Assembly (NCBI GenBank): GCA_945883145.1
Contig: CAMCXB010000095.1
Span: 1 to 6,507, forward strand
DNA from: Bordetella parapertussis
GTDB taxonomy: Bacteria > Pseudomonadota > Gammaproteobacteria > Burkholderiales > Burkholderiaceae_D
DNA: 6,507 nucleotides
Reading direction: 5' to 3'
Of this stretch, positions 6,326-6,507 are shown one piece after another (positions within the stretch are counted from its first letter, which is position 1; each line of letters begins with the position of its first letter). The notes under the pieces are model-generated. The model made no database searches, was not told the DNA's origin, and saw only the letters and a list, made by a program, of their open reading frames with translations. Position numbers and translations under genes: made by a program.

Positions 6326-6507
6326 TTATTGATGGCGCTGTCTTTTTGAATTTGGCCCATCATTATCACTTGCAGGACGTTTACCAGAATAAAACTCTGC
6401 TTGAGTTTGCTGACCATTACACCAGCTCTTTAATTGCTGCAGCGTCTGCTCTAAAAACCTCTCCTGAAAAAAGTAGGGGTAATTCGACATGGTTTCTATC
6501 GCATCTA
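6326..6507 (-). CDS. C-terminal end of an unidentified protein, continuing past the right edge
   Basis: On the minus strand this frame is open from the right edge to TAA at 6326-6328, giving 59 residues. The last 54 follow an internal ATG at 6490, but that ATG has no ribosome binding site and the frame stays open upstream (DAIET before it), so it is more likely the tail of a longer gene. The visible part begins aromatic (YPYFF), continues as a probable polar helix with several Gln and Glu residues (QERFLEQTLQQLKSWC), and ends in a basic, probably disordered tail. That tail contains KRPASDNDGPNSKRQR, residues 37-52 counted from the ATG, matching the spacing of a bipartite nuclear localisation signal. 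I do not recognise the family. It converges on mrp with the hairpin between them. A chance open frame cannot be excluded at this length. Confidence 0.5.
   Translation of the reverse strand, partial: DAIETMSNYPYFFQERFLEQTLQQLKSWCNGQQTQAEFYSGKRPASDNDGPNSKRQRHQ

Overview
The window (about 45% G+C by eye) looks like a bacterial chromosome segment. The protein families and their arrangement fit a proteobacterium, most likely a gammaproteobacterium, but no marker here fixes the genus. Three minus-strand genes form an fdsG-fdsB-fdsA operon for a soluble, NAD-dependent, molybdenum formate dehydrogenase. A divergent plus-strand gene, mrp/apbC, encodes an Fe-S cluster carrier ATPase. The last 180 bases hold the 3' end of an unidentified minus-strand gene that converges on mrp.

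Layout. Positions 1-2750 (minus) are fdsA, cut by the left edge, with 916 codons visible and probably only a few tens missing. A 24-base gap with a clear ribosome binding site separates it from fdsB (2775-4328, minus). fdsB overlaps the end of fdsG (4325-4810, minus) by four bases (ATGA). Positions 4811-5079 are an AT-rich divergent control region with a perfect 12-bp palindrome, repeats of TAAAGCAT and candidate promoters. mrp starts at 5080 and ends at 6168. A long imperfect hairpin at 6226-6271 lies in the convergent gap. The open frame at 6326-6507 (minus) continues past the right edge.

How the genes work together. FdsA oxidises formate at a bis-MGD molybdenum centre with a cysteine (not selenocysteine) ligand and sends electrons through five Fe-S clusters. 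FdsB carries FMN and one 4Fe-4S cluster and reduces NAD+. FdsG carries one 2Fe-2S cluster. All the expected ligands for these seven clusters are present, so the enzyme should be functional. Mrp is a general Fe-S carrier, and its position beside a seven-cluster enzyme suggests, but does not prove, a role in its maturation. The usual fdsC/fdhD and fdsD genes would be expected beyond the left edge.

The most unusual item is the C-terminus of the right-edge protein. It ends in a pattern matching a classical bipartite nuclear localisation signal (KR, ten residues, KRQR), which would be notable if the organism lives inside eukaryotic cells. This rests on a short motif only.
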